IMG/VR virus record: IMGVR_UViG_3300025141_000252
Span: 1 to 40,101 of that record
Direction: 5' to 3' (one strand)
Length of the DNA: 40,101 bases
DNA from: a virus
Shown: in pieces, positions 31,653 through 39,752 of the stretch
How the letters are laid out: every line of letters starts with the position of its first letter
How positions within the stretch are numbered: position 1 is the first letter of the stretch
Notes under the pieces: model-generated
The model's input: only the letters and a program-made list of their open reading frames with translations
The model's database searches: none
What the model was told of the DNA's origin: nothing
Translations under genes and position numbers: made by a program

Positions 31653-31658
31653 TATACT
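31653..31658 (+). promoter_or_regulatory. Possible -10 box of a promoter for the terminase-portal operon
   Basis: TATACT lies 44 bases before the TerL ATG in an AT-rich stretch, after a terminator and a non-coding region, where a late promoter is expected. No good -35 at standard spacing is seen (GAGTTT at 31630 is poor), so it may need a phage activator. Confidence 0.35.
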
Positions 31659-31701
31659 TAACCTCTATACATTCTTAGACGTTCTCATATCAGGGCCGTA
31701 A

Positions 31702-33156
31702 ATGAGCAACCCAGAAAATACTGCCGATGAACAAATACTCAAGCTTGAGTTACGGTTAGCGCAGCTAGACCGCATAGACGCCTGTCACGCGAACTTTGTT
31801 CCTTTCGTTCGTTCCATGTGGCCCGAGTTCATTACAGGAAAACACCATAAAATAATTTCTGAAAAGCTTGAGCAGGTAGCCAAGGGCGAATTAAAGCGTT
31901 TGATCATCAATATGCCCCCGCGTCATACCAAGAGCGAGTTTGCTAGTTACCTATTTCCGGCATGGATGATAGGGAAGTTTCCGTCCATGAAAATAATTCA
32001 GGCTACCCACACCACGGAACTGGCTGTGGGCTTTGGCCGTAAAGTTAAAAATTTACTGGAGCGAGATGAATACTTGGAGATCTTTCCGAACGCCAAACTT
32101 GCAGTCGATTCCAAGGCTTCTGGACGGTGGGATACCGCTAGGGGAGGTATGTATTATGCTGTTGGCGTGGGGTCTAATCTTGCAGGTCGGGGTGCTGATC
32201 TGTGCATTATTGATGATCCTCACTCTGAGCAGACAGCTATGTCTACTACTGGTTTCGACGATGCGTGGGATTGGTACACGGGTGGGCCGCGTCAACGCCT
32301 CCAGCCGGGAGGGGCCATCATCGTGGTAATGACCCGGTGGTCGGACAAGGATTTAACGGGCCAGTTAACGCGGTCCATGGCCCGCGATCCTTTAGCCGAT
32401 CAGTGGGAGATAGTAGAGTTTCCCATGGAGATGCCTTCAGGAGAGCCTGTCTGGCCGCAGTATTGGACGAAGGAAGATTTAACGGCGGTAAAGGCGTCGA
32501 TTCCTGTCAGTAAGTGGAATGCGCAGTACCAGCAGAATCCAACCGGTGATGAGACGTCTATTTTGAAGCGGGAGTGGTGGAACCTTTGGGAAAAGAAACA
32601 GGTTCCTAATCTGGAGTACGTTATACAGAGTTATGACACGGCGTTTACTAAAAAGGAGACGGCGGACTACAGTGCAATAACTACGTGGGGTGTTTTCTTT
32701 CCGAACGAGTCTGGGACCCCCAATTTAATATTGTTGGATGCGCAGAAGGGTCGTTGGGATTTTCCCGAGCTAAAGCAGGTAGCGTTTGATCTGTACAAGT
32801 TCTGGGACCCCGAAACAGTAATTATAGAAGCGAAAGCTACCGGAGTGCCCTTGACCCACGAATTACGGAACATGGGAATACCTGTTGTCAACTTTACGCC
32901 TTCTAGGGGTAATGATAAAGTATCGCGGGTACACAGCGTGGCTCCTTTGTTTGAGAGCGGGATGATCTGGGCACCGGATGAAACATGGGCCGAGGAGCTT
33001 ATTGAAGAGTGTGCGGCCTTTCCTAATGGGGAGTATGACGACTTGGTGGATTCAACGACACAGGCGTTGATGCGTTACCGACAGGGCAACTTTGTGCAGT
33101 TGCCTTCTGATGATTGGGATACTCCTGAACCTACGCAGATACAATATTATGGCTAA
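31702..33156 (+). CDS. terL: Terminase large subunit (ATPase-nuclease)
   Basis: 484 residues. N-terminal packaging ATPase: deviant Walker A PPRHTKS (72-78), Walker B LCIIDDP (167-173) and a coupling motif near VVMTRWSDKDL (208-218). C-terminal RNase H-fold nuclease: Asp312 in QSYDTAF, Glu376 in VIIEAKATG, and Asp446/447 in EYDDLVD. It cuts concatemers and drives DNA into the prohead through the portal, encoded two genes downstream. Length is typical. Separated from TerS by 4.6 kb. Overlaps the next gene by 8 bases. Confidence 0.95.
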   Translation: MSNPENTADEQILKLELRLAQLDRIDACHANFVPFVRSMWPEFITGKHHKIISEKLEQVAKGELKRLIINMPPRHTKSEFASYLFPAWMIGKFPSMKIIQATHTTELAVGFGRKVKNLLERDEYLEIFPNAKLAVDSKASGRWDTARGGMYYAVGVGSNLAGRGADLCIIDDPHSEQTAMSTTGFDDAWDWYTGGPRQRLQPGGAIIVVMTRWSDKDLTGQLTRSMARDPLADQWEIVEFPMEMPSGEPVWPQYWTKEDLTAVKASIPVSKWNAQYQQNPTGDETSILKREWWNLWEKKQVPNLEYVIQSYDTAFTKKETADYSAITTWGVFFPNESGTPNLILLDAQKGRWDFPELKQVAFDLYKFWDPETVIIEAKATGVPLTHELRNMGIPVVNFTPSRGNDKVSRVHSVAPLFESGMIWAPDETWAEELIEECAAFPNGEYDDLVDSTTQALMRYRQGNFVQLPSDDWDTPEPTQIQYYG

Positions 33157-36010
33157 GTTAAATAAATTTTTTGAGTACCGCGTACATTTCAATAACGAAA
33201 ACGGCGGGGGAGGCGGTAACAATTCGGTGACCGGTCCCATGAACCTCACTGCGCAGCAGATTAGTGATTTAATATCCTCGTGGTCTGCACACTGGAACAA
33301 AGACCAATATAGTCAAGCCGAGAAGGATGCGCTAAAAGCGCAAGCTATAGCCCAGTTAGTAAAGTTCACACAAGAAACCGATGCAGTAAATGCAGATTTA
33401 GATACGTTTGCAGAAGCGTTGGGGATGACGCCCGCAGAGGTCACTCAAAACTATTACAATTACGATTGGGGCGGAAAAACACCTTTAGATTTAAGCTACG
33501 GTACGACAATTACCAAGGTGCTGGAGGAATATGACCCTAGTGCCTTAGCGGTATTGCGTTATGGACCCGGTGCAAAAAGTGTCTGGGGCGATGCGGATGC
33601 GGGATGGACCCCTACTGCGCCTACCCTGTCGGATGTGCAGGTTGCCACGGATTATGCGGCGCCTAATCAAACCCAGCTTCAGACGCGGTTGGATGCTTTT
33701 TTACCGCAGACGCGGCAAGTGGGCCAAGTGACCCAGAACACTCCGGCGTTCACCGCAGCGGATAAGTTACCTGCTACGCTTTTTGATGCGATTAACTTTC
33801 CCGAACGTGCCATAACTCGTGGGACCCCCGTTGTGACTCGCGGGCTGGACCAGTTTGGCAACCCCACCACGGCCATTACCATGGGTCAGAGTACCGCTGC
33901 TCCTACGGGCGAAAACATTGGGGAATTAAATACGACGGCCATGTTTCCGTCTACGGGCATGGGGATTGCTGCTGACGGCACAGGGACCACGAAAGTAGGT
34001 ACGTTGGACACCACGGGCAACATTGTAGCCACGGGTGCCGATACGATTGACCTGATTGAATCGGGCGATACGGTGACCAGCACCGTTGACGCCAATGCCA
34101 CAACTCTTGGTGATGATGACGGCGATGATACTGTTACCACCACCACTACGGTAGTAGAGGATACGACGCCTACTATCACTTGTTACAACGATGCCGGACA
34201 GTCGCAGGTTTTTGAGGGAACGACGTGCCCCACTGACTTTCCTTACACCACGAGACCGGCGGTGGGCACCAGCACTATTACTTGTTATAACGCGGCGGGC
34301 GCTTCTCAGCAGATTACCGGTTTAAACCCTACCTGTCCGGCTACGTTTCCGTACAACGAACCGTGTCCCACGGGTTATACGCGAAACGACGTGGGCCAGT
34401 GTATTGAAGATGTAACTGACCCCGGTTGTACTGGCGGTAAAGTAAAAAATGCCGACGGCAACTGTGTATGTCCTGAAGGAAAAACGGAAGATGCAGACGG
34501 TAATTGTGTAGCTACTGTGACAGGGGGGTGTCCAGCGGGTTATGAAGATGATGGCGCAGGGGGTTGCAGGGAGATTGTGACTACGGTTACCTGCACGGGC
34601 GGCAAGGTAAAAGACGCGGCTGGCAACTGCGTATGTCCTGAAGGAAAAACAGAGGGCGCCGATGGCACCTGCGTAGATATTACTGTAACTCAGGATTGTC
34701 CAGCCGGACAAATGCGCGATGAAGCCACGGGCGAGTGCCGCGATATGACCAATATCGAAACGGTTGCCCAGATTGTTAAAGAAACCAACGATGCCCTGAT
34801 TGCCCAGTACGGCCCTAACCCCACGCAAGCACAAAAAGACGAATTTATACAACAAGGCAAGGATGCCTTGGTAGCGGCTGCCATGGCGGGCGACGGTCTG
34901 TCGGTCACGGATATGGCACTTGGTGCGCAGATCAGTGGTGCAACGACACTGCTGGATCTGGACGCAACTGCCGGAGCCGGGGCCGCGGGCATTGATTCTT
35001 CTGCACAGGATGTTTTTGACGTTGTTACTAGCGAATACAGTGACGACGGTAATTTTGGCAGCGTGGGTGGGGTTACCGTTTTCTCGGATGATCTTAGCGG
35101 AAATGCCAACGCACAGCTTCAGTCTAATCTTTCTGAAGGTATAGATATTTCGGCTACGGGCGTTAATGCAGGGTTGCTTGGTACGGGTGATACAACAGGA
35201 GGAGAAACGGTTACTGATACCGTTACTGATACATCCGGTGTCGGAGGAGCTACGGTGACCGACGCAGGTACGCTTAGTGCATCAGACACGTTGGCTAATC
35301 GAGCCGCACAAACGGCAAGTGGTTTTTTAACTCCCGGCATAGCTACTCAGGAAACCATCACCGATCTGCTGGGCAAAATCAATGCCAACGAGCTGTCGGT
35401 GGGTGAGGTAGCTCTTGCTTATAATTTGACTCCCGGCGAGGTTCAGGCCGAGGTTGATCGCCTTAATACAGCGGCGGCTGCGGCTGCGACAACAGCAACC
35501 GGCGGTACAGCAACCGGCGGTACAGCAACCGGCGGTACAGCAACCGGCGGTACTCAGTACAGCAACCTTGATTTAGTTGGTGCTACGAAGCCCTTGATCC
35601 CCGGACCGGGTGACACCTTCATTCCCTATAACACTTCTCCCTACGTTAGTGTTGACAACACTTTTATCCCCGGCGGAGCTTTTGGAGCGCAACCGGGTGA
35701 AGTGGATTACCAGTGGGGAGCAGCGGCACAGGGTCTGGCAGAAGGGGATTCTTCTTTTATGCTTGGCGGTCCTGAAACGGCTACTTTTGGCAGCACCGGA
35801 GATGGTTCCAATATACCTTTGGGAATTGGGGGCTTCACAGGTAGATACAGGGGCTTTAACCAAGGAGGTTCGACAGATCCGTTGGAGCAGCGAAACGAGG
35901 CCGTCGGATCACGGCTCATGCGCCATGGTGGTATAGGCAGTATGCAAGGAAGTACCATGTCGCCAGAAATGGCGGGAACGCTGGATCGCATTATGGCGAG
36001 GAGAAGATAG
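33149..36010 (+). CDS. Large Cys-rich repeat protein, probable virion component
   Basis: 953 residues from ATG 33149; an upstream in-frame GTG/ATG would overlap TerL further without a ribosome site. Parts: 1-240 mixed with GGGGGN linker near 20; 240-345 Thr/Asp/Gly-rich; 345-560 a Cys-rich run of EGF-like short repeats (NGNCVCPEGKTEDADGNCV-type unit twice, plus CPAGYEDDGAGGC and CPAGQMRDEATGEC); 560-780 helical and Thr/Gly-rich; four TATGG repeats near 782-801; C-terminus GFNQGGS...LMRHGGIG. No signal peptide. It lies between TerL and portal, an unusual place. Possibly a decoration, fibre or ejected protein. Confidence 0.7.
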   Translation: MAKLNKFFEYRVHFNNENGGGGGNNSVTGPMNLTAQQISDLISSWSAHWNKDQYSQAEKDALKAQAIAQLVKFTQETDAVNADLDTFAEALGMTPAEVTQNYYNYDWGGKTPLDLSYGTTITKVLEEYDPSALAVLRYGPGAKSVWGDADAGWTPTAPTLSDVQVATDYAAPNQTQLQTRLDAFLPQTRQVGQVTQNTPAFTAADKLPATLFDAINFPERAITRGTPVVTRGLDQFGNPTTAITMGQSTAAPTGENIGELNTTAMFPSTGMGIAADGTGTTKVGTLDTTGNIVATGADTIDLIESGDTVTSTVDANATTLGDDDGDDTVTTTTTVVEDTTPTITCYNDAGQSQVFEGTTCPTDFPYTTRPAVGTSTITCYNAAGASQQITGLNPTCPATFPYNEPCPTGYTRNDVGQCIEDVTDPGCTGGKVKNADGNCVCPEGKTEDADGNCVATVTGGCPAGYEDDGAGGCREIVTTVTCTGGKVKDAAGNCVCPEGKTEGADGTCVDITVTQDCPAGQMRDEATGECRDMTNIETVAQIVKETNDALIAQYGPNPTQAQKDEFIQQGKDALVAAAMAGDGLSVTDMALGAQISGATTLLDLDATAGAGAAGIDSSAQDVFDVVTSEYSDDGNFGSVGGVTVFSDDLSGNANAQLQSNLSEGIDISATGVNAGLLGTGDTTGGETVTDTVTDTSGVGGATVTDAGTLSASDTLANRAAQTASGFLTPGIATQETITDLLGKINANELSVGEVALAYNLTPGEVQAEVDRLNTAAAAAATTATGGTATGGTATGGTATGGTQYSNLDLVGATKPLIPGPGDTFIPYNTSPYVSVDNTFIPGGAFGAQPGEVDYQWGAAAQGLAEGDSSFMLGGPETATFGSTGDGSNIPLGIGGFTGRYRGFNQGGSTDPLEQRNEAVGSRLMRHGGIGSMQGSTMSPEMAGTLDRIMARRR
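35492..35551 (+). repeat. 4 x 15-bp in-frame tandem repeat (Thr-Ala-Thr-Gly-Gly)
   Basis: Four identical copies of ACAGCAACCGGCGGT in a low-complexity linker of the Cys-rich protein. Perfect identity at the DNA level indicates very recent expansion, so copy number probably varies between relatives. Confidence 0.95.
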
Positions 36011-38446
36011 ATGGCGAACGGCGAAAGCATAACCCCCATGGTTGAACGAACCGTAGACGTTGAAATAGAAGATGATTTAGAGATTGGTGCGCCTAATACA
36101 ACTGGTTTAAACGTGGACGAGTTGATGGCCGAGGTAGAGATCACAGACTCGGACGATGGTGGGGTCCTTGTTGATTTTGCGCCTCAAGAAGAGACGTTTA
36201 TAGACGAAGGGGATTTTTACCGAAATCTGGCCGAAGACATGGATGACGTGGTTTTAGGAACGATGTCCAGTGATTTGCAGGGGCAGTACGAAGGAAACAA
36301 GGAAACCCGCAAAGAATGGATGGACACTTATTCGGAAGGGCTGAAGCTACTGGGCTTTAAATACGAAGAGCGCACTGAACCTTTTCGCGGGGCCACGGGA
36401 GTCACTCACCCTATTTTGGCGGAAGCTGCCACGCAATTTCAGGCTCAAGCCTACAACGAACTTTTACCCCCCGGTGGTCCTGTTCGCACCGTGGTCATGG
36501 GTGCGCCTACCAAGGAAAAAGAGCAACAGGCTACCCGAGTTAAAGAATACATGAATTATTGTTTGACCGAAGTGATGGAGGAATACACCCCCGAATTCGA
36601 TCAGATGTTGTTTTATTTGCCCTTAGCCGGTTCTACCTTTAAGAAAGTTTACTACGATGCGGCACTGGATCGCCCTGTGTCTACGTTTGTTCCTGCGGAA
36701 AACTTAGTGGTTCCGTATGAAACCAGCAACCTCGAAACCTGTCCGATTATTACTCATGTGGTTCCCATGAGTGAAAATGATCTTAGAAAACAGCAGATTG
36801 CAGGTTTTTATCGTGACGTAGAACTCAATCCTCAACAAACGCCAGATAACGAAGTGAGGCAGGAGCTGAACAAGATTGAAGGCGTAGATCCGTCCTCTAC
36901 TGTGAATTACGACGTTAACCTGTTGGAGTTTCACGTAGAACTGGATCTGGAAGGATTTGAGGATATTGACGAAGGTGGAGAGCCTACCGGCATTAAACTC
37001 CCGTATGTTGTTACGATAAGTGAAGAAAAAGGCACCGTATTATCTATACGTCGCAATTACCGGGAAGGTGATCCGCAAAAGAAAAAAATAGCTTATTTTG
37101 TGCATTACAAGTTTTTGCCCGGTTTCGGTTTCTATGGCCTTGGACTGATTCACACCATCGGTGGGTTGTCCCGTACAGCTACGGCTTCTCTCCGACAGCT
37201 TATCGATGCGGGCACTTTGTCTAATTTACCGGCGGGCTTCAAGGCCCGTGGCCTACGGGTGAGGGATGACGCTGATCCGTTACAGCCCGGTGAGTTCCGA
37301 GATGTGGACGCTCCCGGCGGAGCGATCAGGGACAGCTTGATGCCATTGCCTTTTAAAGGACCGGACACGACGTTGTTTCAGTTACTGGGTTTTGTGGTGG
37401 ATGCGGCGCAGCGGTTTGCCACGATTACCGACATGAAAGTGGGTGACGGTAATCAGCAAGCAGCAGTGGGTACAACGGTAGCACTACTGGAGCAGGGTGC
37501 ACGGGTAATGAGCGCGGTACATAAGCGGCTGCATTACGCGATGCGCAATGAATTTAAGATTTTGGCACGAGTGATGCACGAATCGTTGCCGCAGGAATAT
37601 CCGTATTCAGTTGCGGGTGGTGAACAAACCATTATGGCGCAGGATTTTGATGACAGGGTTGATGTATTCCCTGTTTCAAATCCTAATATTTTTTCACAAG
37701 CGCAGCGTATTGCCTTGGCCCAAAGCCAGTTAGAGTTAGCAATACAAGCGCCAGAGCTGCATAACTCGCAAGAAGCGTTCCGAAGAATGTACGAAGCCTT
37801 GGGTGTGCGCGATATTGACAGCATTTTGAAAGCGCCAGAGCTTGAAGAACCCTTACCTAAAGACCCTGCACAGGAAAATGTGGACGCTTTGGAAAGCACA
37901 GAGCTTAAAGCTTTCGAGGGACAGGACCACACGGCGCATATTACGGCGCATTTAACCTTTATGGCGGGTGGAATGGTGCAGCAATTACCGGAGGTGGTGG
38001 TTTCTTTGCAAAAACACGTCCTTGAACACGTTAAATTGAAGGCCAGAGAGCAAGCGGCCATCCAATTTATGCAGGAAAATCAAGGACAACCGGCAACAGA
38101 GGATCAAATGTTGCAGGTTGAGACGCTAATAGCCCAGATTATTGCGCAGGAGATGACTGCGTTGCGTCAACAAAGCCAGCAAATTGCAGGTGGAGGCGAA
38201 GAAGAAGGCCCAGATCCGTTAATCGCGCTGAAACAGCAAGAAATAGACATAAAAGGGCAGAAAACACAGGCAGATATAGCCAACGATCAAGCAAAACTGG
38301 CCTTAGAAGAGCAAAAAGTGGTTCAAAGAGGCGAACAGTTTGAAGATCGGATAGAATCGCAGGAAAAACAGACCGCAGAACGTATTCGAGCGTCAGATAG
38401 GCGTGAAATGATGCGTTTACGTGAAAAATTAGGAGAAACTCCATGA
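36011..38446 (+). CDS. Portal protein
   Basis: 811 residues resembling long podovirus-type portals. Landmarks: the N-terminal FYRNLAEDMDDVVLGTMSSD, then GFKYEERTEPFRGATGVTHPILAEAATQFQAQAYNELLPPGGPV, LAGSTFKKVYYD, and a long charged coiled-coil C-terminus (KAREQAAIQFMQEN; RIESQEKQTAERIRASDRREMMRLRE). The ring forms the DNA entry channel and binds TerL. AGGAG precedes the ATG, which follows the previous stop directly; its own stop overlaps the next ATG. The C-terminal helix could form the barrel that reaches into the capsid. Confidence 0.9.
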   Translation: MANGESITPMVERTVDVEIEDDLEIGAPNTTGLNVDELMAEVEITDSDDGGVLVDFAPQEETFIDEGDFYRNLAEDMDDVVLGTMSSDLQGQYEGNKETRKEWMDTYSEGLKLLGFKYEERTEPFRGATGVTHPILAEAATQFQAQAYNELLPPGGPVRTVVMGAPTKEKEQQATRVKEYMNYCLTEVMEEYTPEFDQMLFYLPLAGSTFKKVYYDAALDRPVSTFVPAENLVVPYETSNLETCPIITHVVPMSENDLRKQQIAGFYRDVELNPQQTPDNEVRQELNKIEGVDPSSTVNYDVNLLEFHVELDLEGFEDIDEGGEPTGIKLPYVVTISEEKGTVLSIRRNYREGDPQKKKIAYFVHYKFLPGFGFYGLGLIHTIGGLSRTATASLRQLIDAGTLSNLPAGFKARGLRVRDDADPLQPGEFRDVDAPGGAIRDSLMPLPFKGPDTTLFQLLGFVVDAAQRFATITDMKVGDGNQQAAVGTTVALLEQGARVMSAVHKRLHYAMRNEFKILARVMHESLPQEYPYSVAGGEQTIMAQDFDDRVDVFPVSNPNIFSQAQRIALAQSQLELAIQAPELHNSQEAFRRMYEALGVRDIDSILKAPELEEPLPKDPAQENVDALESTELKAFEGQDHTAHITAHLTFMAGGMVQQLPEVVVSLQKHVLEHVKLKAREQAAIQFMQENQGQPATEDQMLQVETLIAQIIAQEMTALRQQSQQIAGGGEEEGPDPLIALKQQEIDIKGQKTQADIANDQAKLALEEQKVVQRGEQFEDRIESQEKQTAERIRASDRREMMRLREKLGETP

Positions 38447-38652
38447 GCAGAACCGTAAAAACAGGTGGTGCGCCGCCTCCCAAGACCCCAAAAGCTACCA
38501 AATTTGAGGTAATCAAGGACCAAGGTAAGGCTCCTTTCAGCGATTACAAGGAAATTCCTACGCCTAAGAATTTAGGCAAGGGCAAGGTGACAACAGGCAC
38601 TTGTCGGGGTATGGGCGCCATGTTGCGTGGCGGAAAGTTCACCATTAACTAA
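38443..38652 (+). CDS. Small conserved phage protein (RGMGAxxRGG)
   Basis: 69 residues, basic and Pro/Lys/Gly-rich, with a C-terminal CRGMGAMLRGGKFTIN motif found in short proteins next to portal genes of other tailed phages. AGGAGAAACTCC provides the ribosome site. ATGA overlap with the portal gene, TAATG overlap with the next. Function unknown; head assembly by context. Confidence 0.75.
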   Translation: MSRTVKTGGAPPPKTPKATKFEVIKDQGKAPFSDYKEIPTPKNLGKGKVTTGTCRGMGAMLRGGKFTIN

Positions 38653-38885
38653 TGGAAGACAATATTTTACTTGCCGATGGCTTTGATGCCGCCCTTATAG
38701 GCACTGGGGAGCGGTGTGGTCAGCCTACTCTGGCGGTTTACGACAGAGAAAAGTGTATTGAAATATTGCAAGGTCAAGGAATGTCCTACGACGAGGCCCA
38801 AGAGTATTTTGACTTTAATGTAGTGGGAGCTTGGGTTGGTGAACAAACCCCTATTTTTGTAAATGTAGGTGATTTATGCCATTAA
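38652..38885 (+). CDS. Small conserved phage protein (DGFDxAxxG ... GMSxxEA)
   Basis: 77 residues with landmarks [40 protein letters not shown] and [20 protein letters not shown]. Small proteins with this pattern are widespread in marine and other tailed phages; no activity is known. Overlaps the next gene by 10 bases. Confidence 0.78.
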   Translation: MEDNILLADGFDAALIGTGERCGQPTLAVYDREKCIEILQGQGMSYDEAQEYFDFNVVGAWVGEQTPIFVNVGDLCH

Positions 38886-39022
38886 AGAAAGGTCGCAGTA
38901 AAAAAACTGTAAGTGGCAATGTAAGAAAATTAAAAGGCGAAGGCTATCCGCAAAAACAAGCGGTAGCCATTGCACTTAACACCGCCGGTAAAGGCCGACG
39001 CAAAAGGAGACGTTCCACGTGA
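38876..39022 (+). CDS. Small basic conserved phage protein ([10 protein letters not shown])
   Basis: 48 residues, [20 protein letters not shown] then [24 protein letters not shown], a very basic protein with a short central helix. The QKQAVAIAL motif is common in tiny structural-region proteins of tailed phages. Overlaps the previous gene by 10 bases and the lipoprotein gene by 4 bases (GTGA). Nucleic-acid binding is plausible. Confidence 0.78.
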   Translation: MPLKKGRSKKTVSGNVRKLKGEGYPQKQAVAIALNTAGKGRRKRRRST

Positions 39023-39255
39023 AACATTCCTGTCTATTGTTTGTGTTTTTGTTAAGCAGTTGTTCTGTAAGCGAAGACATGATTGCCAATAAGGAGCTTT
39101 ATTGCTCTGAAATCTATAAAGGTATCCGTGCGGTAGGGCGTGTAGCTACTGAAGTTACAACAGGTGTCGCTATTGTCGATGTGTGTGACACCATCGATGA
39201 AATTGTCGAGGAGGAAAACGCTGACGCAACCGACAAAAGTGATTCGGAATCTTGA
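39019..39255 (+). CDS. Small lipoprotein near lysis genes
   Basis: 78 residues from GTG 39019. The N-terminus [15 protein letters not shown] is a lipoprotein signal with lipobox LSSC and predicted lipidated Cys15, directing the mature 64-residue protein to the periplasmic face of a membrane. The rest is acidic, with two further Cys and no proline-rich stretch, unlike typical Rz1. Sits immediately before a holin-like gene and lysozyme, so an outer-membrane spanin or superinfection-exclusion lipoprotein is possible. AGGAGA precedes the start. Confidence 0.72.
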   Translation: MKHSCLLFVFLLSSCSVSEDMIANKELYCSEIYKGIRAVGRVATEVTTGVAIVDVCDTIDEIVEEENADATDKSDSES

Positions 39256-39284
39256 AGCGTTAATAAAGCTATGGTTGATATTTT

Positions 39285-39752
39285 ATGAAGCTTAAAGGGA
39301 TTCTTGGAGCATTAGCTCCTACGCTCGTTAAAACGGTAGCGAGTAGTAATCCTATCGCTGGAATGGCCGTAAAGTTAGCCGCTAAAAAGCTAGGAATGCC
39401 CGAAACATCCAGCATAGAACAGATAGAAGAAGTGGTTGAGAACGAACCGGAAAAAGCCGAGATTCTGCAAGATGCAGAACTAGAAATTAAAAAATTAACG
39501 GCTAATATCGAGGGGTTTCGACTTGAGACGGAAGACAGGCAAGACGCGAGAGCTAAGTTTGCCAAGGACCCTACGCCTAAGCTTATTGCAGTTTTGGCGA
39601 TGGTGGGATTCTTGGCGTATATATTTATGGTCACGCTTCAAGCGCCTGAGAGCAATGATGATGCGATTGTCAACTTGGTTCTCGGTTATCTTGGCGGTCT
39701 GGTTAGCGGCATTGCCAGTTTCTACTTCGGGTCTAGCCACAATGGAAATTAA
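39285..39752 (+). CDS. Holin-like membrane protein
   Basis: 155 residues. Residues 1-35 are an amphipathic/hydrophobic helix, 45-90 an acidic coiled coil, and 100-118 and 128-149 are two transmembrane segments (LIAVLAMVGFLAYIFMVTL; VNLVLGYLGGLVSGIASFYF). This resembles the 3TM holins of gene transfer agents and marine phages. It overlaps the lysozyme gene by 11 bases. It would make inner-membrane holes so lysozyme reaches the cell wall. Assignment rests on topology and on the neighbouring lysozyme. Confidence 0.75.
   Translation: MKLKGILGALAPTLVKTVASSNPIAGMAVKLAAKKLGMPETSSIEQIEEVVENEPEKAEILQDAELEIKKLTANIEGFRLETEDRQDARAKFAKDPTPKLIAVLAMVGFLAYIFMVTLQAPESNDDAIVNLVLGYLGGLVSGIASFYFGSSHNGN

Larger units (their letters stand above)
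31095..31701. other. Non-coding, palindrome- and repeat-rich region upstream of TerL
   Basis: 607 bases without a credible gene. Contents in order: a 13-base direct repeat AATAGGTGCC(A/T)GG at 31125 and 31164; GGGCCC-ATAC-GGGCCC at 31244; a nested hairpin 31257-31311; short tandem repeats 31316-31424 built on GATC; two perfect 12-bp palindromes, GGACCATGGTCC (31422) and GGACCCGGGTCC (31477); a repeated ATGGATCGCGG (31448, 31461); then an AT-rich stretch leading to the TerL start. Minus-strand open frames across it are repeat artefacts. Placement before TerL suggests a packaging, replication or regulatory locus. Confidence 0.75.

Noticed and set aside
34322-34855. 177-residue antisense frame within the Cys-rich gene
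   Set aside because: It mirrors the plus-strand gene, is rich in Phe/Arg/Thr typical of shadow frames, and has no upstream signals.
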